Origin: Acinetobacter sp. C26M
GTDB taxonomy: Bacteria; Pseudomonadota; Gammaproteobacteria; Pseudomonadales; Moraxellaceae
DNA length: 64,000 nucleotides
Reading direction: 5' to 3'
Assembly: GCF_023702675.1 (NCBI RefSeq)
Contig: NZ_CP098478.1
Span: 744,001-808,000 of the forward strand
A program made the position numbers and the translations under genes. Within the stretch, counting starts at the first letter, position 1. Each line of letters opens with the position of its first letter. Under the pieces are notes generated by a model. That model was not told the origin of the DNA and did not search any database. It saw only the letters and a program-made list of their open reading frames with translations. Shown piece after piece: positions 37,694 through 46,780 of this stretch.

Positions 37694-38707
37694 CTACATG
37701 ATAAGTGATAAGTAGCCGTCAAGGCTCCAGATGTTTTTCTCTACAGTGAACGAAGATTTACTTAGTGAAGAGTAGACAATAGACTGGTCATCAGTCGCCC
37801 CTCGCTCTATTGCTAAATAATTTTGTGCTTTGCCATCAATAATCAGTCTTTTGGCCGAATCAGAAAGCGCATATGTGATGATTGTGACTGGTGCTCCTTG
37901 CCGCTGACATTTGACCATAAGTTTTGGTTGAATATGCTCATCATTGAATCCGTATCCGATACACAAGTATGAACCTGCCTCATTAATAGCTATGTCGGCG
38001 TTATTAATGATAGAACGGAATGGCTCATGGTGCGTCTTTTGGTACTTTTGAGTGCCAGGTGTCACAATCTGAGGGTTGTAATTTTTAGGAATTTCTTGTG
38101 TACCTGAAATTGCAATATTGTCTTCTAGTGGAGACTTAAACCAGTCGAGAGAGCCATGTACCTTCCAGATATTCACTCTGCGGGAGCAGGTTAATTCATC
38201 GGGTGTGGCTAGTTGGCGAAAAAAGCCGTGCGTAAACCCAGTGTAGTGATGGATTCTACTTTGTTCACATGCATACTCTGCCAAGCGATCATAATTTGTC
38301 GTGACAATATTTATTTTTTTTATGCTTGTTCTGAACATATGTTGAAGTAGACGACTCAACGGAAACATCGAAATATTATGCAAGCTATTTTTGAAGATGT
38401 TGCAATCTTCAAAGTTGATGAGTGACCAAGTGGAATTGATGATCCTGCAAGTTAGTTCTTCAGACACATTTACCTGATGGAGTGCTGTTTCAAGATCCAC
38501 GCCTTTTGCAAGTGTCTGGCAGAAGTTACCCCAAGATTCCATGTCTGCATTAGATAATTCTGAAACATCTGTTTCTTTAGTCAAATGCTGTGCAAGTGCC
38601 GCCATGCCAGACATTCCATGTGCTGCTGAGGCTCCACTACCCAAAATTATGATGGGAGCCTTCCCATAATAATCCTGAGCCTGTTTTTCATAATTAATAT
38701 TAGACAA
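37694..38707 (-). CDS. SIR2-domain NADase/effector of a SIR2-HerA defence system
   Basis: The SIR2 fold shows GSGASAAHG (residues 39-47 in the longest frame), TTNYDRLAE (TNYD motif about residue 153) and the catalytic His in IWKVHGSLDW. A C-terminal helical extension follows. In HerA-linked SIR2 proteins this effector degrades NAD or DNA in a multimer with HerA. The frame is open to a TTG at 38755, but TTG 38707 is preferred because AAAGGA lies 8 bp upstream; no ATG is usable before the GSGAS motif. Length is then 337 aa. Confidence 0.9.
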   Translation of the reverse strand: MSNINYEKQAQDYYGKAPIIILGSGASAAHGMSGMAALAQHLTKETDVSELSNADMESWGNFCQTLAKGVDLETALHQVNVSEELTCRIINSTWSLINFEDCNIFKNSLHNISMFPLSRLLQHMFRTSIKKINIVTTNYDRLAEYACEQSRIHHYTGFTHGFFRQLATPDELTCSRRVNIWKVHGSLDWFKSPLEDNIAISGTQEIPKNYNPQIVTPGTQKYQKTHHEPFRSIINNADIAINEAGSYLCIGYGFNDEHIQPKLMVKCQRQGAPVTIITYALSDSAKRLIIDGKAQNYLAIERGATDDQSIVYSSLSKSSFTVEKNIWSLDGYLSLIM

Positions 38708-39078
38708 GATATTATCCTTTAATATTCTTGAGTTAGTGTTTTTTAGTTGGTTCAAGTGTAAAGATGTATCTTGTTGTAACTTACAAAATGAGATAAGTCA
38801 AATATACATTTATGCCAGCAATAAAATTTAATTGAATGAAAAAATTAGTGATCTAATAAGAGGATATTTATATAGTCTTGGAGAGTGGTAACAATATAAA
38901 ATTTGAAAAAATTTTTTATTATATGGGGGTATTCAATTATTTATTTTATCCATAAAAAATGGTACTCAAAAGAGCACCATTTTTTACTCAAGCAAATAGC
39001 TGAAGCAATTTTTCAATCCGCGATTAAAGGTTGTGGAACACCTAATTTTCCTACATTGTACCCCTATTTTTGAAAACT
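38708..39078. other. Gap between tniQ and the SIR2 gene
   Basis: It contains the promoter region of the SIR2-HerA operon, and the terminator of tniQ at 38954-38985. No ORF or further repeat is seen. Confidence 0.4.
38954..38985. terminator. Terminator downstream of tniQ
   Basis: AAAAAATGGTaCTC and GAGcACCATTTTTT flank a 4-nt loop; an A and T run on both sides make it bidirectional. Confidence 0.8.
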
Positions 39079-41049
39079 TCAACTCGTCGTAGATAGTAAG
39101 ATTAATACATCCTCTCGCTTAAATAGTCTGATTTTATGATCCGTTTTACCCATGTAATAAGGCTTGATCAGCTTCTGCTTCTGTAAGTTCGTAATATGTG
39201 AATGAGGCATACCGAGTAGGTTGCTGGCTTCAGCTCCTGTTAAATATTCTTCTTTTAACTTAAGGACCTCATTTAGTTCGTCTCTTTTAACCAGACTCCA
39301 ATAGACTAGTTCTTCAATTGTTAGAAAGCCTGTTTTGCACCAATATTGGCGTAACCAATTCAATGAACAATTTAACGTCTCAGCTGCATCTTCAATACTA
39401 ATAAGGTCATCACTTTCAATTTTATCCTTTATCAGATGTAATGATCTTCTATCAACTCGTACCGAGATTGGATTCTCTGAATTTCTGCTCAAATAGCCTT
39501 GATGTACTAAATATAATACTTGTCTTAAGCTTATTCTCAATAAGCAAGCTGCTTCATATAAAGAATAACAGTGATCCTCTATTGAATTATTTATCCCTTT
39601 CCTATGTCTTCCTGTTCGAGTTTGATAGTGGGAAATTTGGTTAAGATCTATCGGCTCGATATCCTTTACAGAAGACTGTTCATAAAAGTTAATTGATAGG
39701 CCATCAATATGTGGTCCACTTACTGGGGCTATCCCAATACTTAGCAGCTTCTCTACTAAATTTGTGGGGTTAACTTTAAGCTTTCTTGCCAAGGTTGATG
39801 CTGTGACATAATTTTCATGAAATGCTTCAAGTTTTTCGTATGAGATTACCTTTACAATGGATTGATTATCATCAAGAAGCCAGTGAGTTTTGCTCAATTT
39901 TCTTGCTGTTTCAAAATTGATATCCAATTTTTTTGAGATTTCCGTGATTGTTGGTTGTACGGGTTCCTTTTGAGGCTTAGCTTTAGGAGGTATAAATATT
40001 TTATGATCAATAAACTTATTTTTTTTAATCAAAAGCTTTTCAATTAATAAGCTCTGAAGGTTTTCAAAATCATAATGTTTTTTACGTAATTTTAAGAAAT
40101 CACTTGCTATAAGGCTTTTGAACCGTCTTCGTCCAACATTTAAAATGAGTCTTACTTCTTCTTGTAAAAGGGGGAACTCTTTTGATCTAGCAGTGATCTT
40201 ATATCTTGAGCATCTTTCTTCTACTAATCTTAAATAATTACCAAAGTAGTTAAACTTCTCTTTTTCCTTTAAAAAGGGAAGAAGTTGGACTCTTGGGTGG
40301 GCTAGATAAATCCTATTGTTTATCCAAGTACTTAATCTTTTAATCGAATTGCTAGGGTCTGTAAAATATTCATAAGTTGCTTTTGTATATTCTTCATTAG
40401 AGAAAGGCTCCTGAAGCTCAGCAAAACTTTCTAATGCTGTCCAGTATGAGGTGAACTCCTGAAAAAACTCGTGATTTTCTTCTTTTAGAATTCTGGTGAA
40501 CCAGTGAATGATATGGGTTGTCTTACAATGAACTTTTGGAGCATGAGTGAGATCAGCATTACAAAAAGGGCATATCGTAATACAACCTTTTGCAAGTGTA
40601 ATTGCCTTACCACATTCATGGCACTTATTTAAAAGTAATAATGAGTGTACTAGGCAAGCATAAATTGGCTTAAATAGCCATATTTTTTTAAAATAAGGAT
40701 GCTCATCAAGACATTGAGGACAAAATGAAAATTCACGAAGTCGTAGTAAATTTTCATTAACTTTTAACTCTCCCCACTTTCTAGGAGAACGATTGGTGGG
40801 GCCCACGCGTTCTAAAGCTAAATGTTGATAAGAAGAATCCAGATCTAAAACTTGTAGAACAAATTTAAAACGGGGTAGATCAGTTAAATCACAATTAGGT
40901 GCTTGCTTGGCAAGGTAGGAGTAATTTTCTTTACCTAGGAGTGTATATACTGATGAATGCCTATTAAGCTGTGCAGCTCTGAGCAAATAGCTAGCAGCTG
41001 TTTCTTCTTCAAAGGGAATTGGTTGTATAAGCAAACTTTTATTATTCAT
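39079..41049 (-). CDS. tniQ: TniQ/TnsD-like transposition target-selector protein with several helix-turn-helix repeats
   Basis: The N-terminal TniQ domain carries a zinc-finger arrangement: FCPQC (Cys 110, 113), ACLVHSLLLLNKCHECG (Cys 132, His 135, Cys 143, 146) and ICPFC (160, 163). Residues 360-650 form at least four helix-turn-helix-like segments (ITEISKKLDINFETARKL, TASTLARKLKVNPTNL, SLYEAACLLRISLRQVLY, TGAEASNLLGMPHSHITN). At 656 aa it is longer than Tn5053 TniQ and closer to TnsD, which reads a specific attachment site. It follows the truncated tniB by 2 bp. The HTH array may read the 3' end of nrdB. Confidence 0.88.
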   Translation of the reverse strand: MNNKSLLIQPIPFEEETAASYLLRAAQLNRHSSVYTLLGKENYSYLAKQAPNCDLTDLPRFKFVLQVLDLDSSYQHLALERVGPTNRSPRKWGELKVNENLLRLREFSFCPQCLDEHPYFKKIWLFKPIYACLVHSLLLLNKCHECGKAITLAKGCITICPFCNADLTHAPKVHCKTTHIIHWFTRILKEENHEFFQEFTSYWTALESFAELQEPFSNEEYTKATYEYFTDPSNSIKRLSTWINNRIYLAHPRVQLLPFLKEKEKFNYFGNYLRLVEERCSRYKITARSKEFPLLQEEVRLILNVGRRRFKSLIASDFLKLRKKHYDFENLQSLLIEKLLIKKNKFIDHKIFIPPKAKPQKEPVQPTITEISKKLDINFETARKLSKTHWLLDDNQSIVKVISYEKLEAFHENYVTASTLARKLKVNPTNLVEKLLSIGIAPVSGPHIDGLSINFYEQSSVKDIEPIDLNQISHYQTRTGRHRKGINNSIEDHCYSLYEAACLLRISLRQVLYLVHQGYLSRNSENPISVRVDRRSLHLIKDKIESDDLISIEDAAETLNCSLNWLRQYWCKTGFLTIEELVYWSLVKRDELNEVLKLKEEYLTGAEASNLLGMPHSHITNLQKQKLIKPYYMGKTDHKIRLFKREDVLILLSTTS

Positions 41050-41051
41050 TC

Positions 41052-41618
41052 TTAAACTCCTCTTATGCCTGAAGCTAATTGGGTAAGACTCATAACAAAT
41101 GGATCTTGTTTAAAATCACTAATAAATAGAGTTATTCCAAGTTTCCATGCTTGGCTGAAATCATTTTGCGTAACAGTTTCTCTTCCATCTTCTAATGCAA
41201 TCACAATACTTTCACGTATAAGACTCATCACATAGGAGTGATAACCTTTAGTTGCTGCAAAGATTTGCATGCCTAAAAGATAACTATCTAACTCAGGATT
41301 AAAAGCTGTATCGTGTTCGAGGGCTTTATTAGAGATTTCATGCAGAAATAGGTAGATTGTCCCATATGTATCTTTTGTACCTAGGGTAAGCGGAGATAAT
41401 TTATATTGAAAAGGAAATCGCCTAGCAATTTGGGTATCAACTTGGATGAGTTTTGCGAATGGAGGAAGTCCTACAAGACAGAAGCTAATTCCTGTTTCAT
41501 TCACTAGGGTTTTTATCCAGTTTCCTACCGTAATATTCATTCTTGTAGATGTTGCTTTCCGATCAAAAAGATGATGGAACTCATCTAGAAAAACCAGCTT
41601 TGTTTCGCATTGTAAAGA
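41052..41618 (-). pseudogene. tniB: 5'-truncated TniB (AAA+ transposition regulator), Walker A lost
   Basis: The frame is open from a stop at 41619-41621 and reads ETKLVFLDEFHHLFDRKATSTRM, carrying a Walker B motif, into an ATG at 41540 and the sensor and C-terminal part (SLTQLASGIRGV). The Walker A half is absent, and only about 19 bp separate the frame from the terminator hairpin. TniB recruits TniA to target DNA using ATP, so this remnant should be inactive. TniA, normally next, is missing. Confidence 0.8.
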
Positions 41619-41636
41619 CTAGATCGTACTTCTTTA

Positions 41637-41662
41637 AAAAAACCGCCATGAATGGCGGTTTT
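41637..41662 (-). terminator. Transposon terminator inside the right end, substitutes for the lost nrdB terminator
   Basis: AAAACCGCCAT and ATGGCGGTTTT pair with a 2-4 nt loop. On the minus strand seven T residues follow. Leftward transcripts from nrdB reach it 86 bp after the stop codon. Confidence 0.8.
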
Positions 41663-41667
41663 CTCAA

Positions 41668-41734
41668 TGACAACTTATGTGTCGCGCAATGACATTTTAT
41701 GTGTCGCAAATGACAACTTATGTGTCGCGTGACG
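41668..41734. repeat. Right-end transposase-binding sites, three phased copies
   Basis: TGACAACTTATGTGTCGCG at 41668-41686, TGACATTTTATGTGTCGC at 41690-41707, and TGACAACTTATGTGTCGCG at 41711-41729. They are spaced 21-22 bp (about two helical turns), a tight array as in Tn7-like right ends. Confidence 0.8.
41711..41734 (-). repeat. Right terminal inverted repeat
   Basis: The complement begins CGTCACGCGACACATA and matches the left terminal repeat at 22 of 24 positions. Confidence 0.85.
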
Positions 41735-41739
41735 TATTG
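41735..41739. repeat. Right target-site duplication TATTG
   Basis: It is identical to 24450-24454 and lies 8 bp beyond the nrdB stop codon. Confidence 0.85.
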
Positions 41740-41747
41740 TTTTCCAT

Positions 41748-43031
41748 TTACCAGCTTAACGCACCACCAGTTTGGTAATCCGTTACACGCGTTTCAAAGA
41801 AGTTCTTCTCTTTACGCAAGTCCATCATCTCAGACATCCACGCAAACGGGTTGGTTACACCAGCAAACTGCTCAGGTAAACCAAGCTGCGCTAAACGACG
41901 GTTACAGATGAACTTCAAGTATTCTTCCATCATGCTTGCATTCATACCCAATACACCACGTGGCATCGTGTCACGCGCATATTCGATCTCAAGCATGGTG
42001 CCCTCAAGAATCATTTGAATCACTTCTTCTTGGAACTCAGCCGTCCATAAATGCGGGTTCTCGATCTTGATCTGGTTGATCATGTCGATACCGAAGTTCA
42101 AGTGCATAGATTCATCACGTAAGATGTACTGGAACTGCTCAGCAACACCGTTCATCTTGTTACGACGACCCATACTCAAGATTTGAGTAAAGCCACAGTA
42201 GAAGAAGATCCCTTCAAGAACGCAATAGAACGCGATCAAGTTACGCAATAAACGTTGGTCGTTTTCAGGCGTACCAGTGTTGAAAGTTGGATCACTTAAA
42301 GATTGAGTGTACTTCAAGCCCCACGATGCTTTACGCGCAACACTTGGAATCTCGCGGTACATGTTGAAGACTTCGCCTTCGTCCATACCCAAAGATTCGA
42401 TACAGTATTGATAAGCATGCGTGTGAATTGCTTCTTCAAATGCTTGACGCAAGATGTACTGACGGCATTCAGGATTGGTAATGTGACGGTAGATCGCCAA
42501 AACCAAGTTGTTTGCAACCAATGAGTCTGCAGTCGAGAAGAAACCTAAAGAACGCATGATGATCGTGCGCTCATCTTCAGTTAAGCCATTTTCAGACTTC
42601 CAAAGCGCGATATCATGGTTCATGTTCACTTCTTGCGGCATCCAGTGGTTTGCACACCCGTCAAGGTACTTCTGCCAAGCCCATTCGTATTTAAATGGAA
42701 CAAGCTGGTTTAAGTCTGCGCGACAGTTGATCATGGCTTTATCATCAACTTGAACACGCTGTGCACCCATTTCAAGCTCTTCCAAGCCAGGTGCAACGTC
42801 TAAGTGTTCTAAGGCAGCAGATGCTCGTGCCAACGAATCGGTTGGATCTGTTGATCGCACGGTACTGGTTCCAGCGGGTTGTGCAGTAGCCACGCGCGGC
42901 GATGATTGCTCTGAATCAGATACCACTTGCGTATTAACCGTTTTTTGCGAGTCGAGGGACGCAGACTTGTGTTCAGGTGCAGTCGGTTTTTGCGAATCAT
43001 CTTCAAAATCGTCCCAACTTAGGATAGACAT
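41748..43031 (-). CDS. nrdB: Class Ia ribonucleotide reductase beta subunit
   Basis: The radical-bearing small subunit of aerobic RNR. Metal-ligand segments are visible: [23 protein letters not shown] and [12 protein letters not shown]. The 427-aa length exceeds the usual 375, because of a low-complexity, acidic and Ser/Thr-rich N-terminal tail of about 70 residues before the conserved core. ATG 43031 is used. The stop codon lies 8 bp from the transposon target duplication; the end of the protein ([11 protein letters not shown]) is intact. Its partner nrdA is upstream, with a small membrane ORF between. Confidence 0.96.
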   Translation of the reverse strand: MSILSWDDFEDDSQKPTAPEHKSASLDSQKTVNTQVVSDSEQSSPRVATAQPAGTSTVRSTDPTDSLARASAALEHLDVAPGLEELEMGAQRVQVDDKAMINCRADLNQLVPFKYEWAWQKYLDGCANHWMPQEVNMNHDIALWKSENGLTEDERTIIMRSLGFFSTADSLVANNLVLAIYRHITNPECRQYILRQAFEEAIHTHAYQYCIESLGMDEGEVFNMYREIPSVARKASWGLKYTQSLSDPTFNTGTPENDQRLLRNLIAFYCVLEGIFFYCGFTQILSMGRRNKMNGVAEQFQYILRDESMHLNFGIDMINQIKIENPHLWTAEFQEEVIQMILEGTMLEIEYARDTMPRGVLGMNASMMEEYLKFICNRRLAQLGLPEQFAGVTNPFAWMSEMMDLRKEKNFFETRVTDYQTGGALSW

Positions 43032-43167
43032 TTTTCGTTCTCTCTTCGTTGTGTATAGCTGTTATAGACACCTAAAGAGATGTCTTAGAATATACGCTTA
43101 ATGTGTAAGCAAAATTAAGTTTTATTGATTGAGTTTTTAAAAAGAGACGAATAGACGTCGCCAACCC

Positions 43168-43299
43168 CTAAAACTTATTTTGCTTACGCTGTTGCTTACG
43201 TATTTTAAAAAATGCGTAAACCATTGGAATGTAAAACACTAGAAAGGCACAAATCAGAACAATCACACCAAATTGATAATTATGACTGAGATGGAACAT
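43168..43299 (-). CDS. 43-aa single-pass membrane ORF between nrdA and nrdB
   Basis: Reading on the minus strand from ATG 43299 to TAG 43168, the peptide is a short N-terminus (MFHLSHNYQFG), one transmembrane helix (VIVLICAFLVFYIPMVYAFF) and a basic tail (KIRKQQRKQNKF). AGAGG lies 8 bp before the ATG. The positive-inside tail is typical of a real small membrane protein. Function is unknown; expression is probably coupled to nrdA. It is too short to appear in a standard ORF scan. Confidence 0.6.
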   Translation of the reverse strand: MFHLSHNYQFGVIVLICAFLVFYIPMVYAFFKIRKQQRKQNKF

Positions 43300-43349
43300 G
43301 ATCGATGCCTCTATAGAAACCTCTCTTGCGGAGCTTTAGTCGCTCTTCA

Positions 43350-43368
43350 CCTCTCCCAAAAGGAGAGG
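43350..43368. repeat. CCTCTCC/GGAGAGG hairpin downstream of nrdA
   Basis: Perfect 7-bp arms with a 5-nt loop, no T run, 25 bp beyond the nrdA stop codon. It could slow transcription or stabilise RNA. It resembles a dispersed short repeat rather than a true terminator. Confidence 0.4.
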
Positions 43369-43392
43369 GAATTTATGGAGAGAGGAATAAAA

Positions 43393-46236
43393 TTACTGAC
43401 AAGCTTCGCAGTCTGGGTTGTCAATTGAACACGCCAATGGCACTGGTGCTGCTGTCGTGAAACCATCTTCTTCAACCGCAGTTTCAGGTTTCTTCTCAGC
43501 TACAACTGCCGCTGGTGCTGCCGCAACTACAGGCGCTTCAACCGATGCTGGTTTAACTGCATTCAGTGCACCCGTATTAATGGTTGATTTCTCAGCCGAT
43601 GTTGCACCTAAAGCTCGGAGGTAATAAGTGGTTTTAAGACCGCGTAACCATGCCATCTTATACGTGATGTCAAGTTTCTTACCATTCGCACCAGCGATGT
43701 AAAGGTTCAATGACTGTGCTTGGTCGATCCATTTTTGACGACGTGACGCAGCATCTACGATCCAGCGAGTATCCACTTCAAATGCAGTCGCGAAGATTGC
43801 TTTTAATTCTTCAGGAATACGTGCAATCTTTTGAACTGAACCTTCGAAGTGTTTTAGGTCATTGACCATCACGGTATCCCAAAGACCACGTTCTTTTAAT
43901 GCACGAACAAGGTAAGGGTTGATGACAGTGAATTCACCAGAAAGATTCGATTTCACATACAAGTTCTGGAAAGTTGGCTCAATTGATTGAGACACGCCAC
44001 AAATGTTAGAGATGGTTGCAGTCGGTGCAATCGCCATCACATTTGAGTTACGCATACCGTCTTTTTGAACTTTAGTACGTAAGCTATCCCAGTCTAAACG
44101 TTGAGTACGATCAACTTCGAACATACGCTCTGGACGAGATTTTGCAACGATTTCTAAAGAGTCGATTGGTAGAATACCTTGATCCCACAATGAACCTTTG
44201 AATGTTGAGTAAGCACCACGTTCGATTGCAAGGTTGCTTGACGTTTCGATTGCGTAGTAGCTGATCACTTCCATTGATTCATCAGCGAAGTCAACCGCTG
44301 CATCTGAACCATAAGCAAGATTCATTTCATACAATGCATCTTGGAAGCCCATGATACCCATACCCACAGGGCGGTGTTTCAAGTTTGAGTTCTTCGCTTG
44401 TGGTACAGCATAGTAGTTAATGTCGATCACGTTATCGAGCATACGTACCGCAGTTTTTACAGTGCGTGCAAGCTTCTCACGATCTAACACACCACCTTGA
44501 ACGTGTTGTACAAGGTTGATCGAACCTAAGTTACATACCGCGATTTCGTCTTGGTTTGTATTTAACGTGATTTCTGTACACAAGTTAGATGAGTGAACTA
44601 CGCCCACGTGTTGTTGTGGTGAACGTAAGTTACATACGTCTTTGAACGTGATCCATGGGTGACCTGTTTCGAACAACATCGAAAGCATTTTGCGCCATAA
44701 ATCTTTTGCACGTACTTTCTTGTGTAGCATGTTTTCTTGTTTTGCTACAGCTTCGTAGTGTGCATAACGCTCAGCAAATTCAGCACCTGTTAAGTCATGC
44801 AAGTCTGGTGTTTCAGAAGGCGTGAACAGTGTCCATTCAGCATCTTCAAATACACGTTGCATGAATAAGTCAGGAACCCAGTTTGCAGTGTTCATGTCGT
44901 GGGTACGACGACGGTCATCACCCGTGTTCTTACGTAGCTCTAGGAATTCTTCAACGTCCAAGTGCCAAGTTTCTAAGTACGCACAAACTGCACCTTTACG
45001 CTTACCACCTTGGTTTACCGCAACAGCGGTATCATTGGCAACTTTAAGGAATGGAACTACACCTTGTGATTTACCGTTAGTGCCTTTGATATAAGAGTTC
45101 AAAGCACGTACAGGAGTCCAGTCATTACCTAAACCGCCCGCCCATTTTGAGAGCATCGCGTTGTCACGCATTGCACCATAAATGTCGTACAGATCATCAC
45201 CGATGGTGGTCAAGTAGCAGCTTGATAATTGTGGACGCAAGGTACCTGAGTTAAACAGGGTAGGCGTAGACGCCATATAGTCGAAGCTAGACAATAAGTC
45301 ATAGAATTCGATTGCGCGGTCTTCTTTATTTTCTTCGTTAAGTGCCAGACCCATCGACACACGCATAAAGAATAATTGTGGTAATTCAAAACGCACGCCA
45401 TTTGAGTGGATGAAGTAACGGTCAAATAAAGTTTGTAGACCTAAGTAGGTAAATTGGTTAGAGCGTTCTGGTTTGATCGCTGCAGCCAATTTTGCAAGGT
45501 CAAAGTCAAGCAGGTCTTTAGAAAGAAGATCAAGCTCAATACCTTTTTTCAAGAAGGTTTCTAAAGCATCGCCTTCTAGCGTATCTGTAGGTAGACCTAA
45601 GAATTCTAAACCTGTGCTAACAAGTTCGCTACTGAGTAAGCGCGCAGTCACATAAGTATAGTTTGGCTCTTGTTCGATACGGGTACGCGTTGCCATCATC
45701 ATGGTGGTCGCGATATCGCTTTCTTTTACGCCGTTATATAAGTTCTTAACCGTTTCATCCAAAATGGCTTGAACATCAATTCCTTCTAGACCTTCACTTG
45801 CAGTTTGAATGGTTGTTGTAAGCGCATCCAAATCCAATGGTTGGAGTTGACCATTAGCATCTGTAATTTGAAGAGTAGGGTGATGGTTCGCACCAGTTTG
45901 CTGACGGGCACTTGCGCGTTGGTCACGATAAATCACATAGGCACGAGCAACTTTCTGCTCGCCTGTGCGCATCAATGCCAATTCAACTTGGTCTTGGATT
46001 TCTTCGATATGAATCGTACCGCCAGAAGGTAAGCGGCGATTAAAGGTGTTCATTACCATTTCAGTCAATTGAGTAATGCGGTCATGGATACGACTTGAGT
46101 CAGTACCTTGTTGACCTTCAACTGCTAAAAATGCTTTCCCAATCGCAACAGAAATTTTCTCGGCATTAAATGTCGCAATCTCACCGGTGCGCTTAATGAC
46201 CTGAAGTTGGCCAGGAGTAGAAGTGATGATGCTCAT
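43393..46236 (-). CDS. nrdA: Class Ia ribonucleotide reductase alpha subunit
   Basis: This is the catalytic large subunit, reducing NDPs to dNDPs. Residues about 12-100 form an ATP cone. The active-site segments include SSNLCTEITL, and the C-terminus carries the redox pair CEAC (DNPDCEACQ). An Ala/Val-rich linker of about 40 residues (VKPASVEAPVVAAAPAA) joins the body to that tail, as in several gammaproteobacteria. Length is 947 aa. ATG 46236 is used. A DnaA-box-like site lies upstream. Confidence 0.97.
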   Translation of the reverse strand: MSIITSTPGQLQVIKRTGEIATFNAEKISVAIGKAFLAVEGQQGTDSSRIHDRITQLTEMVMNTFNRRLPSGGTIHIEEIQDQVELALMRTGEQKVARAYVIYRDQRASARQQTGANHHPTLQITDANGQLQPLDLDALTTTIQTASEGLEGIDVQAILDETVKNLYNGVKESDIATTMMMATRTRIEQEPNYTYVTARLLSSELVSTGLEFLGLPTDTLEGDALETFLKKGIELDLLSKDLLDFDLAKLAAAIKPERSNQFTYLGLQTLFDRYFIHSNGVRFELPQLFFMRVSMGLALNEENKEDRAIEFYDLLSSFDYMASTPTLFNSGTLRPQLSSCYLTTIGDDLYDIYGAMRDNAMLSKWAGGLGNDWTPVRALNSYIKGTNGKSQGVVPFLKVANDTAVAVNQGGKRKGAVCAYLETWHLDVEEFLELRKNTGDDRRRTHDMNTANWVPDLFMQRVFEDAEWTLFTPSETPDLHDLTGAEFAERYAHYEAVAKQENMLHKKVRAKDLWRKMLSMLFETGHPWITFKDVCNLRSPQQHVGVVHSSNLCTEITLNTNQDEIAVCNLGSINLVQHVQGGVLDREKLARTVKTAVRMLDNVIDINYYAVPQAKNSNLKHRPVGMGIMGFQDALYEMNLAYGSDAAVDFADESMEVISYYAIETSSNLAIERGAYSTFKGSLWDQGILPIDSLEIVAKSRPERMFEVDRTQRLDWDSLRTKVQKDGMRNSNVMAIAPTATISNICGVSQSIEPTFQNLYVKSNLSGEFTVINPYLVRALKERGLWDTVMVNDLKHFEGSVQKIARIPEELKAIFATAFEVDTRWIVDAASRRQKWIDQAQSLNLYIAGANGKKLDITYKMAWLRGLKTTYYLRALGATSAEKSTINTGALNAVKPASVEAPVVAAAPAAVVAEKKPETAVEEDGFTTAAPVPLACSIDNPDCEACQ

Positions 46237-46780
46237 GTCAGCATAGCTCCATTATCATCTATTTTTATGTTCATGGACCGTTTGAATCGAGCAAAAAGTA
46301 TGCCACGATGTTTGAGGGATAAACACAATACTTAGTGGTTAAAGTTTATTTTCAACACAAGATACGGGATTTTTTGCAGTAGATCAATCCTTGACATTTT
46401 ACTAATTTTTTTTTCATGTGTTAACTGCTGAATTCACAGGGACATAGCATAACAAAGCCGTTAAAAAAGGCTTATAGATAACTCTGTGGATAACTCAAAA
46501 AACAGACACTTAAATTGTTTTGGGCGAATAAAGAAACAAATTGTTTAACATTGGCACAAAATCTATACTAAATATTCATCCTGTCGGAAAAAGCATAGAG
46601 AACTGAAAAATATATTAAAATTCATAATTTTAATAAAAAGATAACAAAAGGGCTTAAGCGTGTATCAGTTTGGTGAACGCCTACTTGTTTACAATGTAAA
46701 CGTGTGTATATTGCAAAACATAAACCAATGTATCTGTCAGATTTCATAGACAGATTCACTCAGATTTTAGGGGCAAACAA
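46237..46780. promoter_or_regulatory. Divergent control region between nrdA and bfmR, with a consensus DnaA box
   Basis: This 544-bp gap has no gene. TTATCCACA, the exact DnaA consensus, is present on the minus strand at 46485-46493, and a weaker copy lies next to it (46473-46481). DnaA binds upstream of nrdAB in E. coli. On the bfmR side are two inverted repeats: GTTTAC-AAT-GTAAAC at 46687-46701 and ATCTGTC/GACAGAT at 46732-46738 and 46749-46755. They could be sites for BfmR itself or another regulator. No clear NrdR box was found. Confidence 0.5.

Larger units (their letters stand above)
24455..41734. mobile_element. Tn7/Tn5053-like TniB-TniQ transposon (17,280 bp), transposase missing, carrying defence genes
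   Basis: Terminal inverted repeats at 24455-24478 and 41711-41734 match at 22 of 24 positions. Both ends carry further copies of the GCGACACATAAGTTGTCA-type site. A perfect TATTG duplication flanks the element. The right end carries TniQ and a 5'-truncated TniB, but no TniA transposase is seen. The cargo is four modules: an unknown protein with a DyP peroxidase, a small protein with an HExxH protein, an SMC/Toprim system, and SIR2-HerA. The element lies 8 bp past the nrdB stop codon, right end proximal, the same arrangement as Tn7 beside glmS. Confidence 0.88.

Noticed and set aside
24455..41734. Element as a prophage or integrative element
   Set aside because: No integrase, phage structural genes or tRNA attachment site; the TniB/TniQ genes, end repeats and 5-bp duplication fit a Tn7-like transposon.
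44822..45094. Plus-strand ORFs inside nrdA, and similar shadows in nuo, bet and mqo genes
   Set aside because: They lie wholly inside strong genes on the other strand or in other frames, without ribosome-binding sites or recognisable motifs.
46400..46600. NrdR boxes upstream of nrdA
   Set aside because: No pair of ACACTATATATT-like boxes at the usual spacing was found; only loose A/T-rich similarity.
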